Shown: piece by piece, positions 44,501-59,500 of the stretch
How the letters are laid out: every line of letters begins with the position of its first letter
Position numbering within the stretch: position 1 is the stretch's first letter
Assembly: GCF_017854565.1 (NCBI RefSeq)
Contig: NZ_JAFMHJ010000015.1
Coordinates: 1 to 64,000 of the forward strand
DNA length: 64,000 nucleotides
Reading direction: 5' to 3'
Source: Yoonia sp.
GTDB lineage: Bacteria; Pseudomonadota; Alphaproteobacteria; Rhodobacterales; Rhodobacteraceae
Notes under the pieces: generated by a model
The model's input: the letters and a program-made list of their open reading frames with translations, nothing else
What the model was told of the DNA's origin: nothing
The model's database searches: none
Made by a program: the position numbers and the translations under genes

Positions 44501-47500
44501 TCCGCAGGCGCGGGTTTTTGTCGGGGTCGGGGTCGCCCATTTTGGCGGCTACGGTGATTTCCTTTGCAAGCTTGGAAAACAGCTTGGAGCGCAGTTTATC
44601 CTGCCGTCCCTTGCGGTGCTGAATATTCGCCCATTTAGAATGGCCAGCCATCGGAAACCTCGTATTGGTGGATGTAAATCTGCGTCTCTATAGGGCATCC
44701 CCGCCCACCCCTGCAACCCCGCTAAAGTGGCCAGATGTGTGGGATCACAAACGATACGATTGGTGCGAGCGATAGATTGAGCGGAATCCCGAACTTTAGA
44801 AAATCCCCGAATTTATATCCTCCGGGGCCATAGACCAGCGTGTTGGTTTGATAACCGATCGGCGTCGCGAAACTGGCACTTGCGGCGATCATCACGGCCA
44901 CAACCAGCGGGCGCGGATCGACGCCAAGGGCGCCTGCCAGCCCGATGGCAATTGGGGTCATCACGACCGCAACTGCATTGTTTGACACAAGTTCGGTTAG
45001 GAAACTGGAAAGGACATAGACGGTCAGAACGATAAAGAAAGGCGGTAGGATTAGCATGACAGGCGACAGCGTATCGGCAATCAGGCCCACTGCGCCCGAC
45101 GATTGCAGTGCTGATCCAACGCCCAGCATTGCGAAAATCAGGGCGAGCAGACGGCCTTCGACATAGGAAAATGCCTCGTCTGCGTCAATGCAACCGGTCG
45201 CCAGAACCAGCGTTACACCGATCATGGCGAGCATCAGAATCGGTGCGACACCAAGCGCAGAGAGCACCACGACACCCAGCAATACGCCAATCGCGATCGG
45301 GGCGCGATTGCGCCGATAGGCCCGTTGTGACGGCTTCGACACGTCGCCAAGGTTCATGTCTTCCGCCAGCCGCTGGATGTCTTCAGGTGCGCCTTCGAGC
45401 AGCAGCGTGTCGCCGACGCGCACCACCAGATCCTCCATCTGTTGTCCGATGTTGGTGTCACGCCGATGCACGGCCAGCGTATAAACGGCATAGCGCCGCC
45501 GCAGGCGGAGCGAACCCAACCTGCGACCAACCATTTTGCAGTTGGGCGTAATCAATACCTCAACTGTTGTGGTTTCGACCGCCGAAACCTGATCGACCCT
45601 GCGCAGGTCTTTGGTCGCCTGCAGCGACAGCAACTCGGCCATCTCGGTGCGCAAAACAACCCGGTCGCCCAACTGCAGGGTCACATCATTAAGGTTGCGT
45701 CTGAGTGACGTGTCGCCACGGACGACGTCGATCAGCCGGACGCCGTCACGCTTGAACAGCTGCACACTGGTGACCTCGCGACCGATCAGGTTGCTTTCGG
45801 GGGGGATCACGGCCTCGGAGAAGAAGCGCATCTTGGACCTGTCAGACAGCATCGTCGCCATGCTGGGGCGGTCGGGCAGCAGGCGTGGACCCATGAAATA
45901 AAGGTATGTGAATGTCCATGCAACGACGACGATGCCGACGGGCAGAATCTCCAGGATGCCGAAGGGTTCCATGCCCGACGCCCGGGCGACGCCGTCTACC
46001 AATAGGTTGGTCGAGGTCCCTAGCAACGTCATCGTACCGCCAACAATCGCTGCATAACTCAGCGGAATCAGCAGTTTTGACGCCGAGGTGCCCAGCGTGC
46101 GGGCAAGTTGGACAAAGACCGGGATCATGACAACAACCAATGGTGTGTTATTCATGATCGCGCTCGCGAACGCGACGAACAATAGCCCGCCACCAATCGC
46201 ACGGGCCGGGCTGACCTTTGCCTGCCGTTCTGCGACCTGGGTCATGGCATTCAGCGCGCCGGTGCGTACCAAGGCGCCCACGATGATAAACATTGCTGCA
46301 ATCGTCCACGGCGCGGGGTTGGCCAAGGTGATGACTGCTGCGTCATATGGTAAAACACCTGCCACAAGCAGGGTTGAAACACCGATCAGGGCGACAACCT
46401 CGGTCGGGTAGGCCTCGCGCAGGAACATGATGAACATGCCCACGACGACGGCCATGGTCAGAAACGCGGATTGCATTTGGGTCAGTTGAATAAAGTTACC
46501 CATGACTTGCAGTCTTGCGAAGTGGCGTGCCTTGGGCAAGCACAACCGGCGTCATATGGGTCCGGCCTGTGTCAACCGCCCACCTTGGCGGACCATTTCT
46601 ATGCGCGTGGCCTTGCCCGTTCGATCATCGGTCTCAACATAAAGTCCGGACAATGTGGCCTCTTCGGCCGCAGGGGTGAAACGGGCCTTGGGCATCCCTG
46701 TGATGAACCGGCGCAGCGGTTCGACCTTGTCCATCCCGATGACGGAATTGTAGTCGCCGCACATGCCGGCATCGGTCATATACGCGGTTCCGCCGGACAG
46801 GATCATGGCGTCGCTTGTTGGAACGTGGGTATGGGTGCCGACAACAATGCTGGCGCGGCCATCGCAGAAGTGACCCGTTGCCATTTTTTCGGACGTTGCC
46901 TCGCAATGGATGTCGACCAGACTGGCCTGAATTTGCCCACCCATTGGATATTGACGCAAAATTCCATCAAGCGCAGAGAAAGGGTCATCAAACGGTCGCT
47001 TCATAAAGACCTGACCCAGGACCTGTGCGACCAATACCTTGCGCCCGCCGGGCGCATTGAAGACCCGCGCGCCAACCCCGGGTGCCGCTTTGGAGAAATT
47101 GATCGGGCGGATAATTCGGGGTTCTTTTTCGATGAACGCCAGCATGTCCTTTTGGTCAAAGGCATGGTCACCCAAGGTTATCACATCGGCGCCCGCATTT
47201 AGCAGCGCCTGGGCATGATCGCCAGACAGCCCCATGCCAGAGGTTGCATTTTCGCCATTGACCACAACGAAGTCGAGCCGCCATTCTGTCCGCAAGCGCG
47301 GCAGATGTGCTGCAATCGCCGCCCGGCCGGCCCGGCCCATGACATCACCAAGAAACATTATTTTCATAGGCCCTAGTTACGGCCTGACGCGGCATTCTTC
47401 TAGAAGATTTTTCAGCTATGATTTTTCTGGAAAAATCGGACCGCAGGCTGCTTGCTATCGCCGTCGCTTGGTGCCACGGATATTCCTATGCAAACCTTAC

Positions 47501-50500
47501 CACAAGCACGGCCCTTGGCGGGCATACTCTGGATGGTGGTCACAGGTCTGATGTTTGTGGCCGTGACTGCAATCGTTAAATATGTGGGCCAAGATATACC
47601 CGCTGCCGAAGCTGCATTTTTGCGCTATATTCTGGGTCTTGTTTTTCTGCTGCCGATGATTGGGCCAATCCTTGCGGCGCGGCTGACATCGCGCCAGTTA
47701 TGTCTGTTTGGGCTGCGCGGGGTCGTTCATACGTTTGCGGTGATTTTGTGGTTTTTTGCCATGGCCCGCATTCCGTTGGCTGAAGTCACTGCGATGAATT
47801 ATCTGTCACCCATCTATGTTTCTTTGGGTGCTGCGCTGTTTTTGGGCGAAAAGCTACCGCCGCGCCGCATGGTTGCTGTGGTGGTTGCCCTGATTGGCGC
47901 CCTGGTGATCCTGCGTCCTGGTGTCAAAGCGGTGGAACTGGGCCATATTGCAATGCTTGGCACCGCAATCTTTTTTGCAATCGGTTATCTGATTGCAAAA
48001 CAGTTATCCGGAGAGGTGTCGCCTGCGGTTGTCGTGGGGATGTTGTCGATTACCGTAACGATCGGTCTGGCACCATTCGCTTTTGCCGTCTGGGTGACAC
48101 CCACGCTACCGCAGTTGGGCTGGTTGTTTCTGGTCGCCTGTTTCGCGACTGCGGGGCACTATGCCATGACGCTGGCCTTTGCGGCCGCTCCGCTGACTGT
48201 GACCCAACCTGTGACGTTCCTTCAACTGGTTTGGGCGGTGCTGTTGGGCGTAACCGTGTTTGGCGAGGTGCTGGATGGTTGGGTGGTGTTGGGCGGCATG
48301 ATTATCATGACCTCGGTCAGTTTCATCACCTGGCGCGAGGCTGTCGCCCGTCGTGCCATTATGCCGGCTGCACCTGCAACAAAGGTATGAAGTGCGCTTG
48401 CCAGCGCCGCCTGCGGCGGGCGCGCCCCGCTGTCTTACGTATTTGGCGCAATTTTCGAGGGCAGATGCCTCCGGCGGGGATACTTCTACTCGGAAGAAGC
48501 CGGGGCGAGGCGCGCCAGAAGTGAGGTTTGGGTTATCACGCCGATGGGTCGGCCATTTTCCGTGACCTGCAGTGGTGTGGTTCTGATCAGCTGGATGATG
48601 CTCTGGACGGGAGTTTCCACATCTATTGACGGACCTTCGGCGTCGCCGGATGTCATCACGTCGCGCGCGGTCAGCACACCCAGCGGGTTCATGTGGGCGA
48701 CGAATTCCGCTACGTAACCATTGGCTGGGTTCGTGAAGATTTCGCGCGGGGTGCCGCATTGGACGATCCGTCCGCCTTCCATGATCGCGATACGGTTGCC
48801 GATCTTGAAAGCTTCATCAAGGTCGTGGCTCACAAAGATAATCGTGCGGCCCCGTTGTTTTTGGAGATCAAGCAGTTCGTCCTGCAAGCGGGTGCGGATC
48901 AGGGGGTCAAGCGCCGAGAATGGTTCGTCCATCAGAAGGATCGGAGCATCTGTGGCAAACGCACGGGCCAGACCGACCCGCTGTTGCATGCCGCCCGAAA
49001 GTTCGCCAACCAGTGCGTCAGCACGGTCATCAAGACCGACCATCTTTAGTTCTTCGTCGACACGTGCCGTGCGTGCGGTTTTGTCCAGCCCGGCAAGTTC
49101 GAGGCCAAGACCGACGTTTTCGCGCACGGTGCGCCAGGGCAAAAGGCCAAATTGCTGGAACACCATGGAGACGCATTTGCGTCGGATCCGGCGCAGATCC
49201 GCCGCAGATCCATTGCCAACGCTGCAGGTCCAATCGTCATCATGGATGCGCACCTCGCCCCGGATGACCGGATTGAGACCATTGACGGCCCGCAAGAGTG
49301 TGGATTTCCCTGAACCTGAAAGCCCCATGAGCACGAGGATTTCGCCCTCGGCCACGTTCAGAGAACAGTCGTGCACGCCCAGCACCTGACCGGTCGCTTC
49401 GCGGATTTCGGCGCGTTCCAACCCCTGATCCATGAGCGGCAGGGCCGTTTCCGGCTTGTCGCCAAAGACGATCGAGACATTATCAAATTCAACAGCGTTC
49501 ATTTGCTTTTCACCCGCAGCATCCGATCCAACATGATGGCGACAACGACAATCACAAAGCCGCTTTCAAAGCCAAGTGATGTATTCACCGTATTGAGCGC
49601 GCGGATCACCGGAACACCCAGCCCGCTGGCCCCGACGAGCGCGGCGATAACGACCATCGAAAGCGAAAGCATGATAGTCTGGTTCAGGCCCGCCATAATC
49701 TGGGGCATGGCCGAGGGTAGTTCGACCTTGAACAGCACCTGACGTTTCGTGGCACCAAATGCTTGAGCCGCTTCCAGCAGAGGTGTCGGTGTGGAGGATA
49801 CGCCAAGATAGGTCAGCCGTATCGGCGCTGGCAGCACAAAAATCACCGTGGCGATTAGGCCAGGGACCATGCCGATGCCGAAAAAGACAATCGCAGGGAT
49901 TAAATACACAAAGGTTGGCAGTGTCTGCATCAGGTCCAATACCGGCACCATAGCGCGATACAGGCGGGGCCGGTGTGCCGCTGCGATACCGATGGGAACG
50001 CCTACCCCCATACAGACCACGCAGGCCGATAGGACAAGGGTCAGCGATTGCATCGTTTCTTGCCAATAGTCCTGATTCAGAATGAACAAGAAGCCCAATA
50101 TGATGAAAAGAGGTGTTTTCCAGTTGCGTTGCATCGCGTAGGTCAAGGTCGCAAAGACCGCAATGATCGCGAAGGGATGCGGCGTTTCAAGCACCCATAG
50201 GGTCGCGTCGATCAGCGATTCCATTGCATCAGACAGCCAATCAAAAAAGAACCCCAGATTGTCGTTCATCCAATCGAAGATCTGTTTTGCCCATTTGCCG
50301 ATGGGAATCTTGTTGTCGGTCAGCCAATCCATATCGGATCCTTTGATCGTTGGAGAGGGGCAGGCCCCAAAAGGGACCTGCGGGGAGGTGATTTACATGC
50401 CTAGTGATGCTTTGACAGCCGCGACGGCATCGCCGCCATCCAATGTGGTCACGCCGTCCAGCCAGCTTATGTAGGCATCCGGGTTGGCGACCAGCCACGC

Positions 50501-53500
50501 TCTTGCCGCATCGGCTGGATCGGTGCCGTCATCAAGAATTGCGGCCATGATCTCGTTCTCCATAGCCAGCGTGAATTCAAGGTTGCCCAGCAGCTTGCCA
50601 ACGTTGGGGCAGCGATCGACATAGCCCGCAGAGGTATTGGTGAACACAGTTGCACCGCCAAGATTCGGCCCAAACCAATCGTCGCCACCGGTCAGATAAG
50701 ACATATCGAAATTGGCGTTCATTGGGTGCGGTTCCCAGCCAAGAAAGACAATCGGCTCATCCCGACCAGAGGCGCGGTCAACCTGTGCCAGCATCCCCTG
50801 CTCAGAGCTTTCGATGACTTCGAACCCGTCCAGCCCGAATGCCCCGGCCTCGATCATATCCATGATCAGGCGGTTGCCGTCATTGCCCGGCTCGATCCCG
50901 TAGATTTTGCCATCCAGCGCATCGGCGTTGGCGGCCAGATCAGCAAAGTCAGCGATACCCATGTCGGCAGCGGTTTTGTTGACCGCAAGGGTGTATTTCG
51001 CCCCCTCAAGGTTCGCGCGGACAGTATCCACGGTACCTGCGTCGCGGTAGGCCGCGATGTCAGCTTCCATCGTGGGCATCCAGTTGCCCAAGAAGACGTC
51101 AATGTCACCCTCGGCCATCGAAATATAGGTCACGGGGACAGACAGAACCTTGATGTCGGTTTCATATCCCAACGCTTCAAGCACGACCGACGTGGCGGCG
51201 GTCGTGGCGGTGATATCGGTCCAGCCAACATCCGAGAATGTCACGGACTCGCAGTTGGCGAATGCAGGCATGGCGGCGCAGATTGCCACCACGGAAAGTG
51301 CGGATTTAAGTATCATTGGTCTCTCCTCTGTTTTTCTTGATTGACGAGTCAATAAAGAACGATTTATCTGCTGTGGCAATCCAAACCTGAGGATCAGATG
51401 CCAAAGCTTGGAATGGAACCTATCCGCCGCGCCGCTTTAGTGAAAGCCACGATTGATGAAATCGGGGCGATGGGCAATTTGGACGTAACAGTTAGGGATA
51501 TTGCTAAGCGTGCAGGGATGTCGTCGGCCTTGGCGCATCATTACTTTGGTGGAAAAGACCAGATATTTCTCGCAGCCATGCGCCATACATTAACGATATT
51601 CGGGGCTGAGGTGCGTGCGGCGTTGGCTGGTGCCAAAGGCCATCAAGCCCGTGTCGCGGCGATCGTCCAGGCGAGCTTCGCGTCCACAAACTTCCAGCCC
51701 AAGGTCATTGCTGCGTGGCTCAACTTTTACGTGCTGGCGCAGACATCGGCAGACGCGCAACGGCTTCTACGCATATATCAGCGGCGGTTGCACAGTAATT
51801 TGGTTCATGATCTGCGGCCATTACTTGGCGGTCGGGCGCAAGGCGCTGCAACCCGCATCGGCAGCCTGATCGACGGGCAGTATCTGCGCCAAGGGTTGCT
51901 GCGCGATGCGGGTGGTACGGCGGATGCGACAACACTTGTTCTGGCGTTGCTGGAATTGGAACTCAGTAGAGGTGCCGAATGACCAAACCAAACATCCTGA
52001 TCATCATGGTCGATCAACTGAACGGCACGTTGTTCCCCGACGGCCCGGCCGACTGGCTGCATGCACCAAACCTGAAAGCCTTGGCCGCAAGGTCAACCCG
52101 TTTTGCCAATGCCTATACGGCATCGCCGCTATGCGCGCCTGCGCGGGCATCGTTTATGTCCGGCCAGTTGCCATCGCGCACGGGGGTCTATGACAATGCG
52201 GCAGAATTTGCGTCCACGATCCCAACCTATGCGCATCATCTCCGCCGCGCGGGCTATCAGACCTGCCTGTCAGGCAAGATGCATTTCGTCGGCCCCGACC
52301 AGATGCACGGGTTCGAGGAGCGTTTGACAACTGATATCTACCCGGCGGATTTTGGCTGGACCCCGGATTACCGCAAGCCGGGCGAACGGATCGACTGGTG
52401 GTATCACAACATGGGGTCCGTCACGGGCGCCGGTGTGGCCGAGATTACCAACCAAATGGAGTACGATGACGAGGTGGCCTATAATGCGACCCGAAAGCTC
52501 TATGATCTGTCCCGCGGCCATGATGACCGGCCTTGGTGCCTGACAGTCAGTTTCACGCATCCACATGACCCGTATGTGGCGCGGCAGAAATACTGGGATC
52601 TCTACGAAGACTGCGACCATCTGATGCCGCAGGTCGGTCCGATCCCTTACGCCGATCAGGATGCACATTCCCAGCGCATCCTAGACGCCAACGACCGCGA
52701 CAACTTTAATATCACCGAGGATCACATCAAACGCGCCCGCCGCGCCTACTTTGCCAATATTTCGTATATCGACGACAAGATCGGTGAGGTTCTTCAAACG
52801 CTCAAAGACACCCGGCAGGACGCAACGATCCTGTTTGTCTCCGATCATGGCGATATGCTGGGCGAACGGGGCCTGTGGTTCAAAATGTCATTCTACGAAG
52901 GCGCGTCTCGTGTTCCGCTGATGATCGCCGCACCTGGCATGACGCCGGGCCTGAACGCAACGCCGGTAAGTACGATCGACATCACGCCAACGCTTTGTGA
53001 ACTGGCCGGCGTGGATATGTCCGAAGTCATGCCATGGACCAGCGGTCAAAGTCTGGTTTCCCTAGGCCATAGCGGCACGCGCGATGCTCCCGTCGCCATG
53101 GAATACGCCGCCGAAGGGTCGCAGGCGCCGCTGGTCTGCCTGCGCTATGGCAAATGGAAATACACCCGCTGCACGCTGGACCCGGACCAATTGTTCGACC
53201 TCGACACCGACCCGCACGAGCTTGCAAACCTCGCGGGCATAGCCGCTCATCAAGGCACGCTGAGCCAGCTGCGCGCCAAGACCGAAGCGCGCTGGGATCT
53301 CGCGCGATACGACGCTGACGTGCGCCACTCCCAAGCCTGCCGTTGGGTGGTGTATGCGGCATTGCGCAACGGCAATTATTACCCGTGGGACTACCAACCG
53401 CTGCAAAAAGCGTCAGAGCGTTATATGCGCAACCACATGGACCTGAACATTCTCGAAGACGGCCAGCGCTTTCCGCGCGGCCAGTAACCGCTTCTTATGT

Positions 53501-56500
53501 CTGAAAACACTCCCGCCGGAGGCATCCACACCATGAACGTCCAACCCACCGCCAGCCATTTTGTCGATGGCAGATATGTCGAAGACACAGCTGGGGAAAT
53601 CATCACCGTGATTTACCCAGCAACCGGCGAAGTCATCGCCACACTTCATTCCGCAACCCCGGCAATTGTAGATCAGGCATTGACCGCCGCCAAACGCGCA
53701 CAAAGGGAATGGGCGGCATGGACTGCAACCGCGCGGGGTCGCGTCCTGCGGCGGGCTGCTGATATCATGCGCGCGCGCAATCATGATTTGTCGGTGCTGG
53801 AAACCTACGATACGGGCAAGCCCTATCAGGAAACCAGTGTGGCTGACGCCACATCTGGCGCCGACGCATTAGAGTATTTCGGCGGGCTTGCCGCCACAAT
53901 TACGGGCGAGCATATCCAGTTGGGCGATGATTTTGTCTACACGCGCCGTGAACCGCTCGGTGTCTGCGTCGGCATAGGGGCATGGAACTACCCGACGCAA
54001 ATTGCCTGCTGGAAGGCGTCACCCGCCCTTGCGTGCGGCAATGCCATGGTGTTCAAACCCTCTGAAACCACACCGCTCTGTGCCCTCAAAGTCGCAGAAA
54101 TCCTGCACGAGGCAGGGGCACCAGCAGGCGTTTACAACGTGATTCAAGGCTATGGCGCGGTTGGTGCGGCGCTGGTCACCGACCCACGCGTGGACAAGGT
54201 ATCGCTGACCGGATCAGTCCCCACTGGCCGCAAAGTCTATGCCGCCGCAGCCGAAGGCATCCGGCATGTGACGATGGAGCTGGGCGGCAAATCACCGCTG
54301 GTCATCTTTGATGATGCCGACCTTGAAAATGCAGTGTCCGGCGCGATCCTTGGCAACTTCTATTCCTCTGGGCAGGTCTGTTCCAACGGCACGCGGGTAT
54401 TCGTGCAATCGGGTATCAAGCCTGCTTTTCTCAAACGGCTGACCGAACGGTTGGCGGGTGTGAAAATGGGCGACCCGCAGGATCCGGACGTGAACTTTGG
54501 CCCTATGGTATCCGCACATCAGCGCGACCTCGTCGAGGGCTTTATTGCTCAGGGCATCGCAGAAGGGGCGACTTTGGTCACCGGCGGCAAGCGCGTCGAT
54601 CGGGCCGGCTTTTTTCTCGAACCGACCGTTTTTGCCGATGTGACGGACGATATGACCATCGCCCGCGAAGAAATTTTTGGGCCCGTCATGTCCGTGTTGG
54701 ATTTCCAGACCGAGCAAGAGGTGCTAGCCCGTGCCAACGACACGATCTACGGCCTTGCCGCTGGCGTGTTTACTGCCGACCTGACGCGCGCCCACCGCAT
54801 GGTGGCAGGGTTCGAGGCGGGAACCTGCTATATCAACACCTATAACCTCGCGCCCGTCGAAGCACCATTCGGCGGGTCAAAACTGTCGGGTGTGGGCCGC
54901 GAAAACTCGAAAGCGGCGATCGAGCATTATAGTCAGATCAAGGGTGTTTATGTGGCCATGGGCGATGTAGAGGCACCGTTTTGATGCAAGCAGACTATAT
55001 CGTCATTGGCGCGGGCAGCGCGGGGTGCGCTATGGCGTACCGTCTTGCCGAAGCAGGTAAGCAGGTGCTGGTCATCGAACACGGGGGCAGCGATGCAGGC
55101 CCGTTCATTCAGATGCCCGCAGCTTTGTCCTATCCGATGAATATGAAACGCTACGACTGGGGCCTGAAAACAGAACCGGAACCACACTTGGGCGGACGTG
55201 TACTTGTCACACCGCGCGGCAAAGTCATCGGTGGGTCCTCTTCGATCAACGGCATGATATATGTGCGCGGCCATGCCCACGATTTTGATCACTGGGCCGC
55301 ATCGGGTGCCCAAGGCTGGTCCTATGCGGATGTGCTGCCATATTTTAAGCGCATGGAGCATTGGCATGCCGGTGGGCATGGTGGAAACCCTGCGTGGCGC
55401 GGCAAGGATGGGCCGCTGCATGTCACGCGCGGACCGCGTAAAAATCCGCTGACACGCGCGTTCGTCAATGCCGGTGGCCAAGCGGGCTATCCGATCACCG
55501 GTGACTATAATGGTGAACAACAAGAAGGCTTTGGCCCTTTCGACGCAACAATCTACAAAGGCCGCCGCTGGTCCGCTGCCAACGCCTATCTGCGCCCGGC
55601 GCTCAAACGGCCGAACTGCACGTTGATCCGCGCCTTCGCGCGTCGGGTTGTCATCGAAAACGGACGGGCTGTCGGTGTTGAAATCAGCCGGGGCAACAAG
55701 ATCGAAACCATCAGGGCGAATGTTGAAGTGATCGTTGCGGCGTCTTCGCTGAATTCACCAAAGCTGTTGATGCTGTCTGGGATTGGGCCAGCCGACCACC
55801 TGACAGACCATGGCATCGACGTGGTCGCAGACCGACCCGGCGTGGGCCAGAACCTGCAAGACCATCTGGAACTTTACATCCAAATGGCTGCAACCAAGCC
55901 CGTATCGTTGTTTTCCCACTGGAACCTGCGGGGCAAGGCCCGCATCGGTGCCGAGTGGCTTTTTTGGAAAACGGGTCTGGGCACGTCCAATCAATTCGAA
56001 AGCGCAGGGTTCATTCGGTCGGCCGCTGGCGTTGAATATCCTGATATCCAATTTCACTTTCTGCCCATGGCGGTCAGCTATGATGGCAAGGTCGCCCCGG
56101 AAGGCCATGGTTTTCAGGCCCATGTCGGGCCGATGCGCTCCGTGTCACGGGGGCAGGTCACGCTGCGGTCCGCCGATCCTAACGACAACCCTCGAATCCA
56201 ATTCAATTATATGTCTGATCCAAAGGATTGGGCCGAATTTCGGACCTGTATTCGGTTGACCCGCGAAATCTTTGGCCAGCCCGCATTCGATGAATTCCGT
56301 GGTCATGAAATTCAGCCTGCTGCCGCAGCGCAAAGCGATGCGGCGCTTGATGACTTCATTCGTGACCATGCCGAAAGCGCCTATCACCCCTGTGGTACCT
56401 GCAAAATGGGTGCGGTCGATGACCCTATGGCGGTGGTAGACAGCCAGACACGGGTGATTGGTGTCGACGGTCTGCGGTTGGCCGACAGCTCGATCTTTCC

Positions 56501-59500
56501 GCGCATCACCAACGGCAATCTTAATGCGCCGTCAATTATGGTTGGGGAAAAAGCGGCTGATCACATTCTGCAGCGCCATCCATTGCCGCCGCAGAATGCA
56601 GAGCCTTGGATCCACCCTGCGTGGAAAACGTCACAGCGTTAGGATTTTGTTAATCTTTCTTAACTGATCTGCTTGATGGCGCGGGCTATTCAGCCGTAGT
56701 GCGTAACATGATCCGCTTTTGTTCACTTTTGTTGGCGTTGTTTTACGCAACGGCAACCTGTGCGGTGCCCAACGGGGCGCTGCGCGTGATTGATGCCGAT
56801 ACGTTTGATGTGGGTGGCGTCCGGGTCCGGCTGTTTGGAATCGATGCGCCCGAACTTGGTCAGCCCTGCGCATCTGACGGGCGTGAATGGGATTGTGGGC
56901 GTTGGGCGCGTGATCTGGTCTTGGATCGGTTTCAGGGGCGGCAGGCGCGCTGTACCCAGATTGATATTGACCGCTACAACAGGGTCGTGGCGAGTTGTGA
57001 TGTTGACGGGATTGATTTGGGAGCTGCGATCGTTGGCGACGGGCTTGCCTGGGCCTATAGGCGTTATTCCAGTATTTACGATCTGGATGAAAAGGCCGCG
57101 GCGGTTGCCGAACGCGGCCTTTGGGGTTTTACCGTGCAAATGCCAGCCGCATATCGTGCGACCCGTATTGCGGGCCGCGACGCACCTGATCAGACCTGCA
57201 CGATCAAGGGCAACATCTCAAATAATGGTCGTATCTACCATCTGGCGGGTGGGCGCAGCTATGCACGCACTGGGATCAATACCCGCAACGGAGAGCGCTG
57301 GTTTTGCACGGTCGCCGACGCTGAGGCCGCAGGTTGGCGGGCGGCTCGCGATTGATAGCTTTACTTGATCCGGATCAAAGTACGGGTAGGGGCTATTGGT
57401 TAGTTCAGGGGTGACAACAAGAAAGGGCCATCCTATGTCGCATACCCCCCATGAATTAATCGCGGAATTCCCTGACCAGCAGGATTTGCTGCACAGTCTC
57501 AAGGAAACTGACGCGCATTTTGCCAAGCTTTGCGATGAGTACCATACAATCAACCGCGCCATTCACCGCGCTGAGACGGATGTGGAGCCAACCGATGATC
57601 TGCATATGGCCGAGATGCGCAAGCAGCGTATGTCGCTGAAAGATGCCGTTGCCAGTGCGCTACGAACCGCCACCTGATCATGTGTCGCTGTTGCCCTCGA
57701 CGGTGTTTTGAAAGCGCTCAAAAAACTGGTCGGCCATCTTGCGGGCGAAACCCCCGATGATACGGCTGCCCAATTGCGCTAACTTGCCGCCCACCTTGGC
57801 CTCGGCGGCATAGACCAGCTCTGTGCCGCCTGCGACGGGGGTCAGCGTTACATCAGCATGCCCTTTGGCAAAGCCTGCGACACCGCCTTTGCCCTCGCCG
57901 ACGATGGTGTAGCTTGCGCCGGGGCGCACGTTTTCCAGCGTTACCGCCCCTTTGAAGGTCGCAGAGACAGGGCCAACCTTCTGTTTGACGACCGCTGTGA
58001 ACCCTTCTTCGGGCGAGCCGGTCAGTTCCTCGCAGCCGGGGATGCAGGTTCGTAAGGTCACAGGGTTGTTCAGATGAGCCCAGACTGTATTGACATCTGC
58101 GGCAATCACCCGGGTTCCTGATAATTCCATGGTAGTCCTTCCTCTGATTGTGACTGATCGTCGGGCATGATTGTGTGATTGGCAATCGTGAATACGACAT
58201 TAATCCAATTGATAAGGCAATGTGCCGCGCTTGTCGGGGTCGACGCGCAGTTGCCGCTCTAACGGTGGCACAGACCGTTGGTGACAGTCGCGCCGCTCGC
58301 AGATCCGGCAAGAGATGCCAATCGGCGCATAGGCAGCCGGACTTCCGACATCCATGTGATCGGCATAGACCAAGGCGGGCGCATGACGCACTTCGCAGCC
58401 TAGCCCAATGGCATAGCGACGCGTGGGTGCATTGTAGGCACCGCCGGATTTACTGACATCGTGCGCAAGGCAGAAATACCGTGCGCCGTCGGGGGTTTCG
58501 GCCAGTTGTCGCAGGAATTGACCGGGCAATTCAAACGCCTGATGCACGTTCCATAAAGGGCAGGCACCACCATAGCGCGCGAATTGCAGGGTTGTGGCCG
58601 AATGGCGTTTCGTAATGGTGCCAGCTTGATCGACGCGCACAAAAAAGAACGGAATACCCTTGGCGCTGGGCCGTTGCATGGTCGAAAGCCGGTGCGCGAC
58701 TTGTTCGATCGACGCGCCAAAGCGATTGGCTAGCACCTCCAGATCGTGGCGGTTATCTTGGGCGGCGCCAAGAAATGCCCCGTAAGGCATCAGGGCGGCC
58801 CCTGCAAAATAATTGGCAAGACCGACCTTTGCGATGCTGCGGGCTTCTTCGGACTGGAACCGGGCCTGATCCAATGTTGCGTTCAGCAACTGACCTTGGG
58901 TGATCAGGGCTAGCTGTAGCAATATTTGAAAGGTTTGCGTTGCCGATGTTGCGTGCCGTGCGATCCGCAGCGTTTTTGTCGCGCTATCATAGTGGCGGAT
59001 CGGTCCGGCATCGCTCTGCGTGACTGTAATTTGCTGTGCGGCGAGTGTGCGGACAGCCGCTTGGGTTATTGTTTCGCCAGACTTGCGCAGGTTGGCAAAG
59101 CGCTCAGCGCTGCGGTCTACGGCATCAAGATAGTTATCGCAGTAGTGGAAAAAATCGCGCACTTCTTCCCATGAGCTGGGCCGGAGCCGGGCATCCTCGC
59201 GGCCCAATGCCTCATCCAGTGAGGCGAGCCGCTCATGGGTTTGGCGGTATGTGGCATGCAGGTCAAGAAATGCCCGCGCCAGCGTTGGGGCATTGGACGC
59301 GGCAAGCCGCAAGTCAGCCAATGCAGGGGCCGGGCCCGTAAAGACCGGATCGGCCAGCGCCTCGCGCATGTCACCGACCAGTCTGGCCTCATCCCCCGCC
59401 TGCAATTCGGTGACGTCAAAACCGAATTCTTGTGCAAGGCCAAGAACGACCGATGTCGATACCGGTCTGTTGTTGTTTTCCATCTGCGATAGGTAGGGGA